A stretch of 64,000 bases of DNA from Sphingobium ummariense RL-3 (GTDB lineage Bacteria > Pseudomonadota > Alphaproteobacteria > Sphingomonadales > Sphingomonadaceae), in the NCBI RefSeq assembly GCF_000447205.1, contig NZ_AUWY01000120.1, positions 62,001 to 126,000 of the forward strand. Reading direction: 5' to 3'. Numbering within the stretch: the first letter of the stretch is position 1; each line of letters opens with the position of its first letter. The position numbers and the translations under genes were made by a program. This document shows positions 16,709 through 24,807 of this stretch, in pieces. The notes under the pieces are model-generated. The model did no database searches. It was not told where the DNA came from and was given only the letters and a program-made list of their open reading frames with translations.

Positions 16709-17558
16709 CGCGATAGACGAAGCGGCGCAGGCCCTGCTCCTCGGGCCTATCGCTGACCCTGCCCACCGGCAGGCCACGCCGCCGAAGAAGCGCGTTGAAA
16801 CTGTGCAGTTCGCCCTCCGCCACGCTGCGCTCGGACCGCCAGGTGACGGACAGGCTGACCGAGACGGCGGGGCCGTTCTCGACGAAATGTGGCGCCTTGA
16901 CCGGCATGTGGATCGCGTCCCCAGGCGCCAGCGGCACGGCTATGCCGCGCGCGCGGAAGCTGTCCTTCCATTCCAGGTTGCGATGCCCGCCGCCGTGGAA
17001 ATCCTCGCTCTTCTGCGCGGGCACCATTTCCTCGTCGCGGGCGGGGAAGACCGTCATGGTCTTGCTGCCCCTGATCTGCAGCAGGATATTGTGCTCCGGG
17101 TCCATGTGGAAAGGCGTGATGCTGCCCGGCGAGGTCAGGAAGATGAACGCTTCCCGATGCAGCATCGGTCCGGTGCTGCGCGCCACGATCGGCGCGATCT
17201 CATCCAGCGCCGAATCCAGCAGCGCGGCATAGGCGGGATCGGCCTCGACATTCTTCAGCACCGCCCAGCTGCCGTTGGTTTCGATCGTGCGGATCGTCTC
17301 GCCCAGCGTCAGCCCGTTTTCCGGGGTGTCCTCCGGCCGGACGCCCAACGGCATCCTGCCCAGATTATACTCGACCCGGTCGGCGGGCATGCGCTCCGCC
17401 AGCGCGGCGAGCGCGTCGAGGCTCAGCAGCGGATGATCCATCAGCCTGTGGCTCAGCTTTACCGGCCGGTCGGGATAGGCGGCGGCGAAGGCCGCGCGCG
17501 CGTCCTCCGGGAAGAGCGGCTGCGCCGGTGCCGGCGCAATGGGGCTATGGGCGTTCAT
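16686..17558 (-). CDS. Cupin_8/JmjC-like putative Fe(II) oxygenase
   Basis: A 290-residue protein with a double-stranded beta-helix fold. The probable iron ligands are His and Asp in ITPFHMDPEHN and a distal His in KAPHFVENG, as in JmjC/Cupin_8 hydroxylases that use 2-oxoglutarate. Flanking blocks are LLQIRGSKTMTVFPA and PGDAIHMP. The ATG at 17558 overlaps the stop of the upstream acyltransferase (ATGA), so the two are translated together. The substrate is unknown. Its fixed position between two BioF2-type enzymes suggests that all three act on one molecule, which is inference. Confidence 0.8.
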   Translation of the reverse strand: MNAHSPIAPAPAQPLFPEDARAAFAAAYPDRPVKLSHRLMDHPLLSLDALAALAERMPADRVEYNLGRMPLGVRPEDTPENGLTLGETIRTIETNGSWAVLKNVEADPAYAALLDSALDEIAPIVARSTGPMLHREAFIFLTSPGSITPFHMDPEHNILLQIRGSKTMTVFPARDEEMVPAQKSEDFHGGGHRNLEWKDSFRARGIAVPLAPGDAIHMPVKAPHFVENGPAVSVSLSVTWRSERSVAEGELHSFNALLRRRGLPVGRVSDRPEEQGLRRFVYRVMRKLGA

Positions 17559-18682
17559 CTCTGTCCTTTCACGAAGCTGGCGATGCGCTCGACCCCGTTG
17601 GCGATCGCGAAGGCGGCGGAGCGCCGCACCCGTCGCATGCCGGTGCCGCGCAGGGCGATGCGATATTGCACGATGCTGCGACGTTCTGCCCACAGGCTGT
17701 CGATCATCGGATGGTCGGCGGCGGCGCAGCTGTCCATCCAGGCAATGGCCGGATCACCCTGCACCGCGTGGAGGTTGGCGATCTCGATCAGCACGCCGGG
17801 CGAGAAACGGCCAAGCTCCTCGTCGAAGGCGATCTTGAAGGAGAAGGCGCCTTCGCCATGGCGGAAGTTGGCGAGCATGGCGATGGCACGCCCGTCCAGG
17901 TCGATACGCAGGAAATGCAGCCGCCCCCCGTCGAAGGCGGCGGCGCAGGCCGCGCGGAAGAAGGCAGCATGGGATGGGCGACAGGCGAGCGCGCTTCCTT
18001 CCTGCCCCTTCCATCCCGATGCCTCCAGCGCCAGGAAATCCGCACACCAGCGCGGCAGCTCGGTGCGCGCAGCAAGCTGCCGCGTTTCGACCGTCCCCAA
18101 CTCCGCCAGCCGTTTCTGAAGACGCCGCAGCTCCTTGCGCTTCTTGGCGCGCACATGGGTTTCCCAATAGGCGTCTGCAGCGAGCGTGGACCGCAGCATC
18201 GCGCGGTCATAACGGTGAATCTCGCGCCAGCCGCGCCGATCGGCGACACACAGCGCCTCGATCGCGGCGGCATTGGCCCCCGCTGCGTCCAGTCCCTGCA
18301 GATGGAGGAAGGAGGGCGCCCAGGGAGCCGCGTCGAGCTGTTCCAGAAAGCTCCGCCACGCTTCCATCTCCTGCCCCTTTCGCAGGATCGGTGCGCCGAA
18401 GAAGCAATGGTCATGCATCCAGTTGGCGGTGCAGGCGATCGGCAGCCGGCCATGGCGCGGCGTGACGGCGACCGGCAGCAGCCCGATCAGCACCTCGCCC
18501 TTCAGCGCCTCCACCAGTTTGACGGACCCGCTTTCCAGATGGTCGAGCGCCGCGCCCAGCATGTCGGGGGCATAGAAAGCGTTGGATTCGGCGGCATCCT
18601 GCGCCAGCCCCGCCCAGCGGGCGCGCTGCGCAGGGCCAAAGGGTCGCGCGGCCGGGGGCAGGGGGTGCGATGCCATGTCCAT
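17555..18682 (-). CDS. BioF2-like GNAT-fold acyltransferase (second copy)
   Basis: A 375-residue relative of the enzyme encoded at 15638, with NAFYAPDMLGAALDHLESG, KKRKELRRLQKRLAELG and FKIAFDEELGRFSPGVLIEI as family blocks. Members transfer acyl or aminoacyl groups; the true substrate cannot be inferred. The start at 18682 (MDMASHP) has GGAG three bases upstream; ATG 18676 is an alternative. It is the first gene of a two-gene unit with the cupin gene and is divergent from the epimerase gene at 18872. Confidence 0.8.
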   Translation of the reverse strand: MDMASHPLPPAARPFGPAQRARWAGLAQDAAESNAFYAPDMLGAALDHLESGSVKLVEALKGEVLIGLLPVAVTPRHGRLPIACTANWMHDHCFFGAPILRKGQEMEAWRSFLEQLDAAPWAPSFLHLQGLDAAGANAAAIEALCVADRRGWREIHRYDRAMLRSTLAADAYWETHVRAKKRKELRRLQKRLAELGTVETRQLAARTELPRWCADFLALEASGWKGQEGSALACRPSHAAFFRAACAAAFDGGRLHFLRIDLDGRAIAMLANFRHGEGAFSFKIAFDEELGRFSPGVLIEIANLHAVQGDPAIAWMDSCAAADHPMIDSLWAERRSIVQYRIALRGTGMRRVRRSAAFAIANGVERIASFVKGQR

Positions 18683-18871
18683 CGCTCCGCCTTAGCCGCC
18701 AAAGATTAGGGAAAGCCTAAGTTCGACCGGCAGGGAAGGCCGATCACGGCAAGGCTTCCCATCGAAAGGGCTTTACACGCCCCTCGGCCTTGGCCGACAG
18801 GAAGGCATGCAGGCGCATCAGGGGGAAAGGAACATGGGACTATCGACCGGTCGTTGCGGGAACACCGCCCG

Positions 18872-19870
18872 ATGACCATCCTGGTGACGGGCGCCGCCGG
18901 CTTCATCGGCATGCATGTCGCCGACCGCCTGCTGGCCGCCGGGAGCGCCGTCGTCGGCATCGATAATATGAACGACTATTATGCCGTTTCGCTGAAGCGC
19001 GACCGTATCGCCGCGCTGTCGGAAAGGCATGGCAAGCTCTTCACCTTCCTGGAGCTCGATTTTGCCGACATGGGCGCGCTTCAGGCCGCACTGGCCGACC
19101 AGACGATCGAATCGATCGTGCACCTGGGGGCACAGGCCGGCGTGCGCTACTCCCTGATCAATCCGCATGCCTATGTGCGTTCGAACCTCGCCGGCCATGT
19201 CAACATGCTGGAACTGGCGCGGGAGCGGCGGGTGCGCCATCTGGTCTATGCCTCTTCCTCCTCGGTCTATGGCGGCAATGACAGTCTGCCCTTCCGGGTC
19301 GAGGATCGCGCCGACCATCCGGTTTCGCTCTACGCTGCGACCAAGCGTGCCGACGAGCTGATGAGCGAGACCTACGCCCATCTTTTCCGCATCCCCATGA
19401 CGGGCCTGCGCTTCTTCACCGTCTACGGTCCTTGGGGCCGGCCCGACATGGCCATGTGGATCTTCACGTCGAAGATTCTGCGCGGAGAGCCGATCCCGGT
19501 ATTCAACCATGGCCGCATGCAACGCGACTTCACCTATATCGACGATATCGTCAGCGGCATATTGGGTTGCCTCGCAAGCCCGCCGCCCGACGATGGCTCT
19601 CCCAAGGCGGGCGGCAGCCGTGCGCCTCATCGGCTCTACAATATCGGCAACAACCGACCCGAAGAGCTGATGCACCTGATTGCCGTCCTTGAGGACGCCT
19701 GCGGCCGGAAGGCAGAAGTGGATTTCCAGCCGATGCAGCCGGGAGACGTGCATGCCACATTCGCCGACATCGGGGCGATCGCGGATGATATCGGCTTCGC
19801 CCCCACCATGGGAATCGAACAGGGCGTTCCGCGATTCGTATCCTGGTATCGCGCCTATCACAGCGCCTAG
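18872..19870 (+). CDS. UDP-glucuronate 4-epimerase-like NAD-dependent epimerase
   Basis: Short-chain dehydrogenase of 332 residues that interconverts nucleotide sugars, probably UDP-glucuronate and UDP-galacturonate. It has the Rossmann motif TGAAGFIGMHVA, the IDNMNDYYAVSLKRDR block typical of the GlcA epimerase group, HLGAQAGVRYS, the catalytic Ser-Ser-Ser and YAATKRADE, and RFFTVYGPWGRPDMA. This group commonly supplies uronic acids for capsules or, in sphingomonads, for glycosphingolipids. The start is ATG 18872 (MTILVTGAAG). Lipid or capsule use is inference. Confidence 0.9.
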   Translation: MTILVTGAAGFIGMHVADRLLAAGSAVVGIDNMNDYYAVSLKRDRIAALSERHGKLFTFLELDFADMGALQAALADQTIESIVHLGAQAGVRYSLINPHAYVRSNLAGHVNMLELARERRVRHLVYASSSSVYGGNDSLPFRVEDRADHPVSLYAATKRADELMSETYAHLFRIPMTGLRFFTVYGPWGRPDMAMWIFTSKILRGEPIPVFNHGRMQRDFTYIDDIVSGILGCLASPPPDDGSPKAGGSRAPHRLYNIGNNRPEELMHLIAVLEDACGRKAEVDFQPMQPGDVHATFADIGAIADDIGFAPTMGIEQGVPRFVSWYRAYHSA

Positions 19871-20168
19871 AAAACCGCCATTGCACGCTCCACCGTTGAA
19901 AAAGTTCCTCGACTGATCGCTATCAAGGCTCGTTTCGCCTAGTGACCTTGCTGTAAATTAAGCGGATTTTTTGCTGGAACGCCCTTCGCATCTGCAAAAT
20001 AGATTGCCATAAGTGCCTGAAACGGCGTAGACAGTTGCCGGCTGGTAGGGAAACTGGCTCGGTCGCGGAACAAGGGAACAGGGTGAAACGCCGAACAGCG
20101 GCGGATCCTCGGCCGTCCATCGTCCATGGTTGCGACCTTGGTCGATGTGCGGAAAAAAGGGCAAACGC
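19871..20168. other. Non-coding spacer upstream of kdsD
   Basis: A 298-base spacer with an AT-rich stretch (TGTAAATTAAGCGGATTTTTT, in part, around 19951-19972, and AAAATAGATTGCCATAAG, around 19996-20013) that contrasts with the surrounding GC-rich DNA. It probably holds the promoter of the kdsD operon. No gene, tRNA or hairpin is supported. Confidence 0.4.
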
Positions 20169-21176
20169 GTGTCGACAGCATCGAAGATTGTGCCATTCGG
20201 TTCCGGGGGGCGCATTGTTGAAATGGCCTGCCAGAGCCTTTCGACGGCAGCCGAAGGGTTGGGAGCCTTGGAAGCCCGCTTCTCCAGGCGGGATTTTGCA
20301 GCGACTTTCCTCCGCCTCGTCGGCGTCATCATGAATGTCCGCGGCCGGGTGATCGTCACCGGCATAGGCAAGAGCGGTATCGTCGCGCGCAAGATGACCG
20401 CGACCCTGACGTCCACCGGCACGCCCGCGATCTTTCTTCATCCCGCCGATGCGGGCCATGGCGACCTTGGCATGGTCACGCCGGACGATGTGGTGCTGAT
20501 GCTTTCCCATTCGGGTGAGTCGACGGAACTCGGTCCGATCATCCAATATTGCAAGCGCTTCTCCATTCCGCTGCTCGCCATGACTGCCCGACCGGACAGT
20601 ACCGTTGCGCTCGCGGCGGACATCTGCATCGACATGCCGGAGGTGCGGGAGGCCTGCCCCAACGCACTGACGCCCACCACGTCGACGACGGTGCAGATGG
20701 CGTTCGGTGACGCGCTCGCGGTTTCGCTCATGGAAATGCGCGGTTTTTCTGCCGACGACTTCCACAAATTCCATCCCAATGGCCGGCTGGGCGCGCAGCT
20801 CGTCAAGGTACGCGAACTCATGGTCACCAATGGCGACGTGCCCACGGTGCCGGAAGATGCCTCGCTGCTCGACGCCACTATCGAGATGACGCGGGCGCGG
20901 CTGGGCGGCACGGCGATCGTCGACCGCGCGGGGCGGCTGATCGGCGCCTTTACCGATGGGGATCTGCGGCGCACCGTCACAGGCAAGCAGAACCTCACCG
21001 ATCCGGTCGGCCGTTTCATGACGGTCACCCCGCTATCCATCGGGCCGGATGAGCTCGCATCCGATGCGCTGCGCATCATGCATGAAAAGAATATCACCCT
21101 GCTCTTCGTCTGCGAAAAGGATCGCCTGATCGGCGCGATCCACATGCATGAGCTGCTGCACGCCGGGGTCGCCTGA
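20169..21176 (+). CDS. kdsD: Arabinose-5-phosphate isomerase (SIS plus two CBS domains)
   Basis: Converts ribulose 5-phosphate to arabinose 5-phosphate, the first committed step toward Kdo. The SIS domain (about 35-175) has VIVTGIGKSGIVARKM, HPADAGHGDLGM, LSHSGEST and TPTTSTT; two CBS domains (about 205-330) include MVTNGDVPTVPE and TPLSIGPDELASDAL. The start is GTG 20169, preceded by AAGGG; a TTG 39 bases earlier has no such signal. The gene's TGA overlaps the next gene by four bases. KpsF and GutQ are close paralogues, but the following kdsB favours a Kdo role. Confidence 0.92.
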   Translation: MSTASKIVPFGSGGRIVEMACQSLSTAAEGLGALEARFSRRDFAATFLRLVGVIMNVRGRVIVTGIGKSGIVARKMTATLTSTGTPAIFLHPADAGHGDLGMVTPDDVVLMLSHSGESTELGPIIQYCKRFSIPLLAMTARPDSTVALAADICIDMPEVREACPNALTPTTSTTVQMAFGDALAVSLMEMRGFSADDFHKFHPNGRLGAQLVKVRELMVTNGDVPTVPEDASLLDATIEMTRARLGGTAIVDRAGRLIGAFTDGDLRRTVTGKQNLTDPVGRFMTVTPLSIGPDELASDALRIMHEKNITLLFVCEKDRLIGAIHMHELLHAGVA

Positions 21177-21985
21177 GCCTACTCGTCGTCATCCCCGCGC
21201 GGGCCGGATCGACCCGCTTGCCGCGCAAGCCGCTCCGCCTGATCGCAGGGCGCACCCTGCTGCACCGGACCATCGCCATGGCGCGCGCGGCCACGCATGG
21301 GTTAGCGGATGTCCGCCTGGTCGTCGCCACGGACGACAGGGAAATTGCCGACCATGCCGAAGAGGTGGGGTGCCAGGCCGTTATGACCGACAGCGCCATC
21401 AGCACCGGGTCAGGCCGCGCGCTTGCTGCGGCGCAGGTACAGGCGGAACTACCCGATCTGGTCGTCAATCTTCAGGGCGATTCGCCCTTCCAGCCGGACG
21501 GCGCGCTGGGGGCCGTCATCACGGCGCTGCGGACAGGGGCGCAGGTGGCGACGCCCGTCATCGCCCTCAGCTGGTCGGCGCTGGATGCGCTGCGCGACCA
21601 CAAGGTCCGATCGCCGTTCAGCGGCACGACCTGCGCTCGGGCGGAGGACGGCCGTGCGCTCTGGTTCTCCAAGGCGATCATCCCTGCGATTCGCGACGAA
21701 GCGAAGCGGCGGGAGGCGCAACCGCTCTCGCCTGTATGGCGCCATGTCGGCCTTTACGGCTATGCGCGCGCCGCGCTGGAGCGGTTCGAGGCGACGCCGC
21801 CCACCGCGCTGGAAAGGCTGGAGGGGCTGGAACAGCTCCGCCTGCTGGAGCTGGGCATTCCGGTCACTACCGTTCCCATCGACCCGCCGCTGTTCGACAG
21901 TTCCGGCATCGATACGGAGGCGGACATCACGCGCGTGGAGGCGCTGATCGCTCTCCACGGTGATCCTACGCCGCCTCTGCCGTGA
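21173..21985 (+). CDS. kdsB: CMP-Kdo synthetase-type cytidylyltransferase (apparent CTG start)
   Basis: Activates Kdo (3-deoxy-D-manno-octulosonate) or a close relative with CTP. Recognised by LLVVIPARAGSTRLPRKPL at the N-terminus, LVVATDDREIADHAE, VVNLQGDSPFQPD, WRHVGLYGYARAALERF, LERLEGLEQLRLLE and GIDTEADITRVEAL. Several residues differ from standard KdsB (GDSPF rather than GDEP, STGSGRA rather than SGTER). No ATG, GTG or TTG precedes the nucleotide-binding motif in frame; CTG at 21173 overlaps the kdsD stop as CTGA, the likely coupled start. A TTG at 21218 would delete the motif. Length is then 270 residues. Confidence 0.83.
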   Translation: MSLLVVIPARAGSTRLPRKPLRLIAGRTLLHRTIAMARAATHGLADVRLVVATDDREIADHAEEVGCQAVMTDSAISTGSGRALAAAQVQAELPDLVVNLQGDSPFQPDGALGAVITALRTGAQVATPVIALSWSALDALRDHKVRSPFSGTTCARAEDGRALWFSKAIIPAIRDEAKRREAQPLSPVWRHVGLYGYARAALERFEATPPTALERLEGLEQLRLLELGIPVTTVPIDPPLFDSSGIDTEADITRVEALIALHGDPTPPLP

Positions 21986-22575
21986 CTCGCCGCATCTTCG
22001 TCATCCGCCATGGCAACACCTTCGCGCCGGGTGAAAGCCCGCGCCGCATCGGTGCCCGCACCGACATCCCGCTCGTGGAAAGCGGCGAGGTCCAGGCCGA
22101 TGCGCTGGGTGCCTGGTTCGCTGCGCAGGCGTTTCCCGTCGTCCGCCTCTTCTCCGGCCCGCTGCTCCGCACCCGCCAGACCGCTGCGCGCATCGGTGCC
22201 GCGATCGGCCAAGCGCCTGAGGGCGCCCTGTCCTGGCTGGGCGAGATCGACCATGGACCGGACGAGGGCTTGCCCGAGACGGAGGTCGTCGCCCGCGTCG
22301 GCGCGGATGCTCTCGCCGCCTGGGACGAGCAGGGGATCGCCCCGAAGCACTGGATCGTGGACTCGGACGCGCGCCTGACTGCCTGGCGCGCCTTCTTCGC
22401 GGAAGGAGGGGAGGGGGCTGACCTGCTCGTCACCAGCAACGGCGCGGCTCGCTTCGCGCTTCTGGCTCTCGGCCTCGCGCCCGCCACGCTGAAGCTGCGC
22501 ACCGGCGCCTTCGGCGAACTGGAAATCGCGCCTGAAGGCCCGGCTCACCTCGTTCGCTGGGACGTGCGGCCTTAG
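21982..22575 (+). CDS. Histidine phosphatase-family protein
   Basis: A 197-residue phosphoglycerate-mutase-like phosphatase. The catalytic RHG is in IFVIRHGNTFAPG, the second Arg/Glu region in FSGPLLRTRQTA and GEIDHGPDEG; the family's second His is less obvious in DLLVTSNGAARFAL, where Asn replaces the expected His (usually SHGGxxR). It starts at GTG 21982, overlapping the kdsB stop as GTGA, so it is the third gene of the kdsD-kdsB unit. It might remove phosphate from Kdo 8-phosphate, the job normally done by KdsC, but this is inference. The substituted His weakens the case for strong activity. Confidence 0.78.
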   Translation: MTRRIFVIRHGNTFAPGESPRRIGARTDIPLVESGEVQADALGAWFAAQAFPVVRLFSGPLLRTRQTAARIGAAIGQAPEGALSWLGEIDHGPDEGLPETEVVARVGADALAAWDEQGIAPKHWIVDSDARLTAWRAFFAEGGEGADLLVTSNGAARFALLALGLAPATLKLRTGAFGELEIAPEGPAHLVRWDVRP

Positions 22576-22598
22576 GGCCTGTTCCACTCGGATGAATC

Positions 22599-22664
22599 GT
22601 TCCCCGGCGAAGACCGGGGTCCAGTTCAGAGCGCGGGACCGAGCCCCGTCCTTCGCCGGTGAAC
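22599..22664. repeat. Long imperfect palindrome after the kdsD operon
   Basis: GTTCCCCGGCGAAGACCGGG (from 22599) is repeated inverted as CCCGTCCTTCGCCGGTGAAC (to 22664), 21-base arms with three differences and nested small stems. It lies between the convergent ends of the kdsD operon and lptA and may act as a bidirectional terminator or be an extragenic repeat. Confidence 0.6.
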
Positions 22665-22730
22665 GGCAAGGTTCAAACCGAAGGAAACGCGCTATGAACT
22701 CGATCTGCTTCGATCAGAGCTCGATCGAGT

Positions 22731-23300
22731 CTAGTTCGTCTGGCGCTGCGGCACGGTGAAGGTGCCGGAAACCCGCCCGCCGGCGCTGCCCGCGACGCCG
22801 GGCGCGCCGGAAGAGCGGCCGTCGACCGTGGAGCGACCGCTGGCAAGATCGATCACCAGCCGTCCGCCGGTCAGCCGGTTGGCGCCCTGGGTCAGCGATA
22901 CATTGCCGAGCATCGTAATCAGCCGGCTGTTGAGGTCGTAGATCGCGACATTGCCCCGTGCGACTTCATTGCCCTTCGTTACCACGACATTGCCCGACGC
23001 GTCGATCCGGTCGATCTCCACACCGCTTGTGCCTGAACTGCCGCTGCTTCCGCCGTTTGGCTGCTGGCGGTAGGCAACCGTCATGCGCGCCGCGGTCAGC
23101 GTCATTCCGGCCTGCGTCACTTCGACATTGCCGGACACGACCACGCGATCCGCACGGTCCTGCACCTCGATTCGATCGGCGGAGAAGTTGACCGGCGCAT
23201 TGCTGTCATGATTCCTCAGGACCTGCGCGCTCGCGCCGCCGAACAGCGCACCGGCGCCGCAGAGGGCGCCCAGCGAAAGGAGAAAGAGAGGCCGTCTCAT
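22731..23300 (-). CDS. lptA: LptA/OstA-type periplasmic lipid-transport protein
   Basis: A 189-residue periplasmic protein with a signal peptide (SLGALCGAGALFGGASAQ). The OstA-like beta-jellyroll is shown by FSADRIEVQDRADRVVVSG, NVEVTQAGMTLTAARM, NVVVTKGNEVARGNVAIYDL and NVSLTQGANRLTGGRLVIDL. LptA forms the bridge that carries lipopolysaccharide, or an equivalent glycolipid, across the periplasm. The ATG overlaps the lptC stop (TGATG). The insert GGSSGSSGTSG near residue 85 is low complexity. LptB is not in the window. Confidence 0.85.
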   Translation of the reverse strand: MRRPLFLLSLGALCGAGALFGGASAQVLRNHDSNAPVNFSADRIEVQDRADRVVVSGNVEVTQAGMTLTAARMTVAYRQQPNGGSSGSSGTSGVEIDRIDASGNVVVTKGNEVARGNVAIYDLNSRLITMLGNVSLTQGANRLTGGRLVIDLASGRSTVDGRSSGAPGVAGSAGGRVSGTFTVPQRQTN

Positions 23301-23947
23301 CAGTTCCGCCCTTTGAGGCCATTTTGTTCGATACGCAAGCGCGCCCTGCCATTGAGCGTCACCGTCCGCGCGGTCATGTCCGCTTCCAGGTGATCCCCGC
23401 TGAAGGTTCCGATCGGGATCCGCCCGTCCACTCGCCCTGCGCTGCGCATCCGCCGCGTCTTGAGGTCGACGCCGACGTCGCGCGTGGTGAGCCGATATCC
23501 GTTGGCTGCCTGGAACTGGACCGGTCCGATGATCGCGACCCGCTCGGTATCCATGTCGTAGCGGCCGGTCTGCGCCGTCAGCACCGCCGGCCCTTCGGGC
23601 AGCAGGATTCGCGCCGACATGTCATTGAGGTCGACGATCGGCTCGCGCGAGCTCTTCTGCACGGCCGATCCGGCCCGCAGCGAGAAGGGCTGGCCCTTGC
23701 TGTCCTCGCCGCGATACAGCGCCTCGGTCACGCGCATGCGCTCCTTCGCCACCTCGACCTTGTTCTTGTCCAGGACGAAACTCACCTTGTCCCGCCCGGT
23801 GAAGGGCGCGGTCGCCAGCAGCGCCGCCAGCACGCCGATCGCGACGGGCAGCCAGTTCTTGAGCAGGCGCACCAGCCGGTCGTGGCTGCCGCCCGGCCGC
23901 GCCCAATGCCGGCGCGCGTGGCGTTGCTGTTCGGCCTGGACGGACAT
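23300..23947 (-). CDS. lptC: LptC-type bitopic membrane protein
   Basis: A 215-residue protein with one membrane helix (LPVAIGVLAALLATAPF, about 33-49) and a periplasmic LptC fold (residues about 55-205: VTEALYRGEDSKGQPFSLRA, ARTVTLNGRARLRIE). It docks the LptBFG exporter to LptA. It is located directly before lptA with overlapping stop and start, and 10 bases after the ribonuclease D gene, so rnd, lptC and lptA form one unit, as in other alphaproteobacteria. Confidence 0.84.
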   Translation of the reverse strand: MSVQAEQQRHARRHWARPGGSHDRLVRLLKNWLPVAIGVLAALLATAPFTGRDKVSFVLDKNKVEVAKERMRVTEALYRGEDSKGQPFSLRAGSAVQKSSREPIVDLNDMSARILLPEGPAVLTAQTGRYDMDTERVAIIGPVQFQAANGYRLTTRDVGVDLKTRRMRSAGRVDGRIPIGTFSGDHLEADMTARTVTLNGRARLRIEQNGLKGRN

Positions 23948-23957
23948 CCGTTCCCCC

Positions 23958-24575
23958 TCACATATGCGCGAAGATATCGATCTCCGGCCAGCCTGCCAGA
24001 TCCAGCTCCGCGCGATGCGGCAGGAAATCGAAACAGGCCTGCGCCAGTTCCATTCGCCCTTCGCGGATCAGCCGTTTGTCCAGCTCCGCCTTCAGCAGGT
24101 GCAGGTAGCGCACGTCGGACGCGGCATAATCCTTCTGCGCGTCCGACAGCACCGGGCCGCCCCAGTCGCTGCTCTGCTGCTGCTTGCTGAGCTCCTGCCC
24201 CAGCAGTTCGCGCACCAGCTCCTTCAGGCCGTGGCGGTCGGTATAGGTCCGCACCAGGCGCGAGGCGATCTTGGTGCAATAGCAGGGCGCGGCCACCACG
24301 CCCAGATAATGGCGCAGCGCGGCGATGTCGAAGCGGCCGAAATGGTAGAGTTTCAGGCGCGCCGGGTCGGCCAGCACCGCCTTCAGGTTGGGCGCGGCAT
24401 AGTCGCTGCCGGGGTTGAAGCGGACGAGGTGCTCGTCGCCCTTGCCGTCGCTGATCTGGACGACGCACAGCCGGTCGCGCGGTGTGATGAGGCCCATCGT
24501 CTCGGTGTCGATGGCGACGGGGCCGGGGGCGAGCACGCCCTCGGGCAGATCCTCTTCATGAAAGTGTACGGTCAT
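23958..24575 (-). CDS. Ribonuclease D-type 3'-5' exonuclease
   Basis: A 205-residue DEDDy exonuclease domain without the HRDC tail of E. coli RNase D. Metal-binding and catalytic motifs are AIDTETMGL (Exo I), HFGRFDIAAL (Exo II) and DYAASDVRYLHLL (Exo III, with the Tyr). It probably trims structured RNA 3' ends. The short form, single domain, is common in alphaproteobacteria beside lptC. It is divergent from the cold-shock gene. Confidence 0.88.
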   Translation of the reverse strand: MTVHFHEEDLPEGVLAPGPVAIDTETMGLITPRDRLCVVQISDGKGDEHLVRFNPGSDYAAPNLKAVLADPARLKLYHFGRFDIAALRHYLGVVAAPCYCTKIASRLVRTYTDRHGLKELVRELLGQELSKQQQSSDWGGPVLSDAQKDYAASDVRYLHLLKAELDKRLIREGRMELAQACFDFLPHRAELDLAGWPEIDIFAHM

Positions 24576-24680
24576 CCTACCCCCTTATGGCGAAAGCGGT
24601 CCTGCCGCAATCGGCGCTTTTCGCCCGCTCGCCCCGAAAACAGGCCGTTCAGGAATGTGGCGGCAATCGGGCTAAAATCA

Positions 24681-24807
24681 TTCGCGCTGCCCTGAAAACT
24701 TGATATAGTGATTCCCAAACCGCGTCTTTGCGGTGGATTCTGCATGTCATTCGCCCGACATGTTTGTCCGATTTGTCTTGGGGCGAAGCGAAAGTGACTA
24801 ACAGGGC
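24681..24807 (+). promoter_or_regulatory. Promoter and structured 5' leader of the double cold-shock gene
   Basis: A TATAGT box (24704-24709) is preceded by TTCGCG 17 bases upstream. The leader that follows (about 90 bases) can form two small hairpins: ACCGC/GCGGT (24719-24723 with 24730-24734) and CATGTC/GACATG (24743-24748 with 24757-24762). Long folded leaders are typical of cold-shock mRNAs. Box assignments are by eye. Confidence 0.4.
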
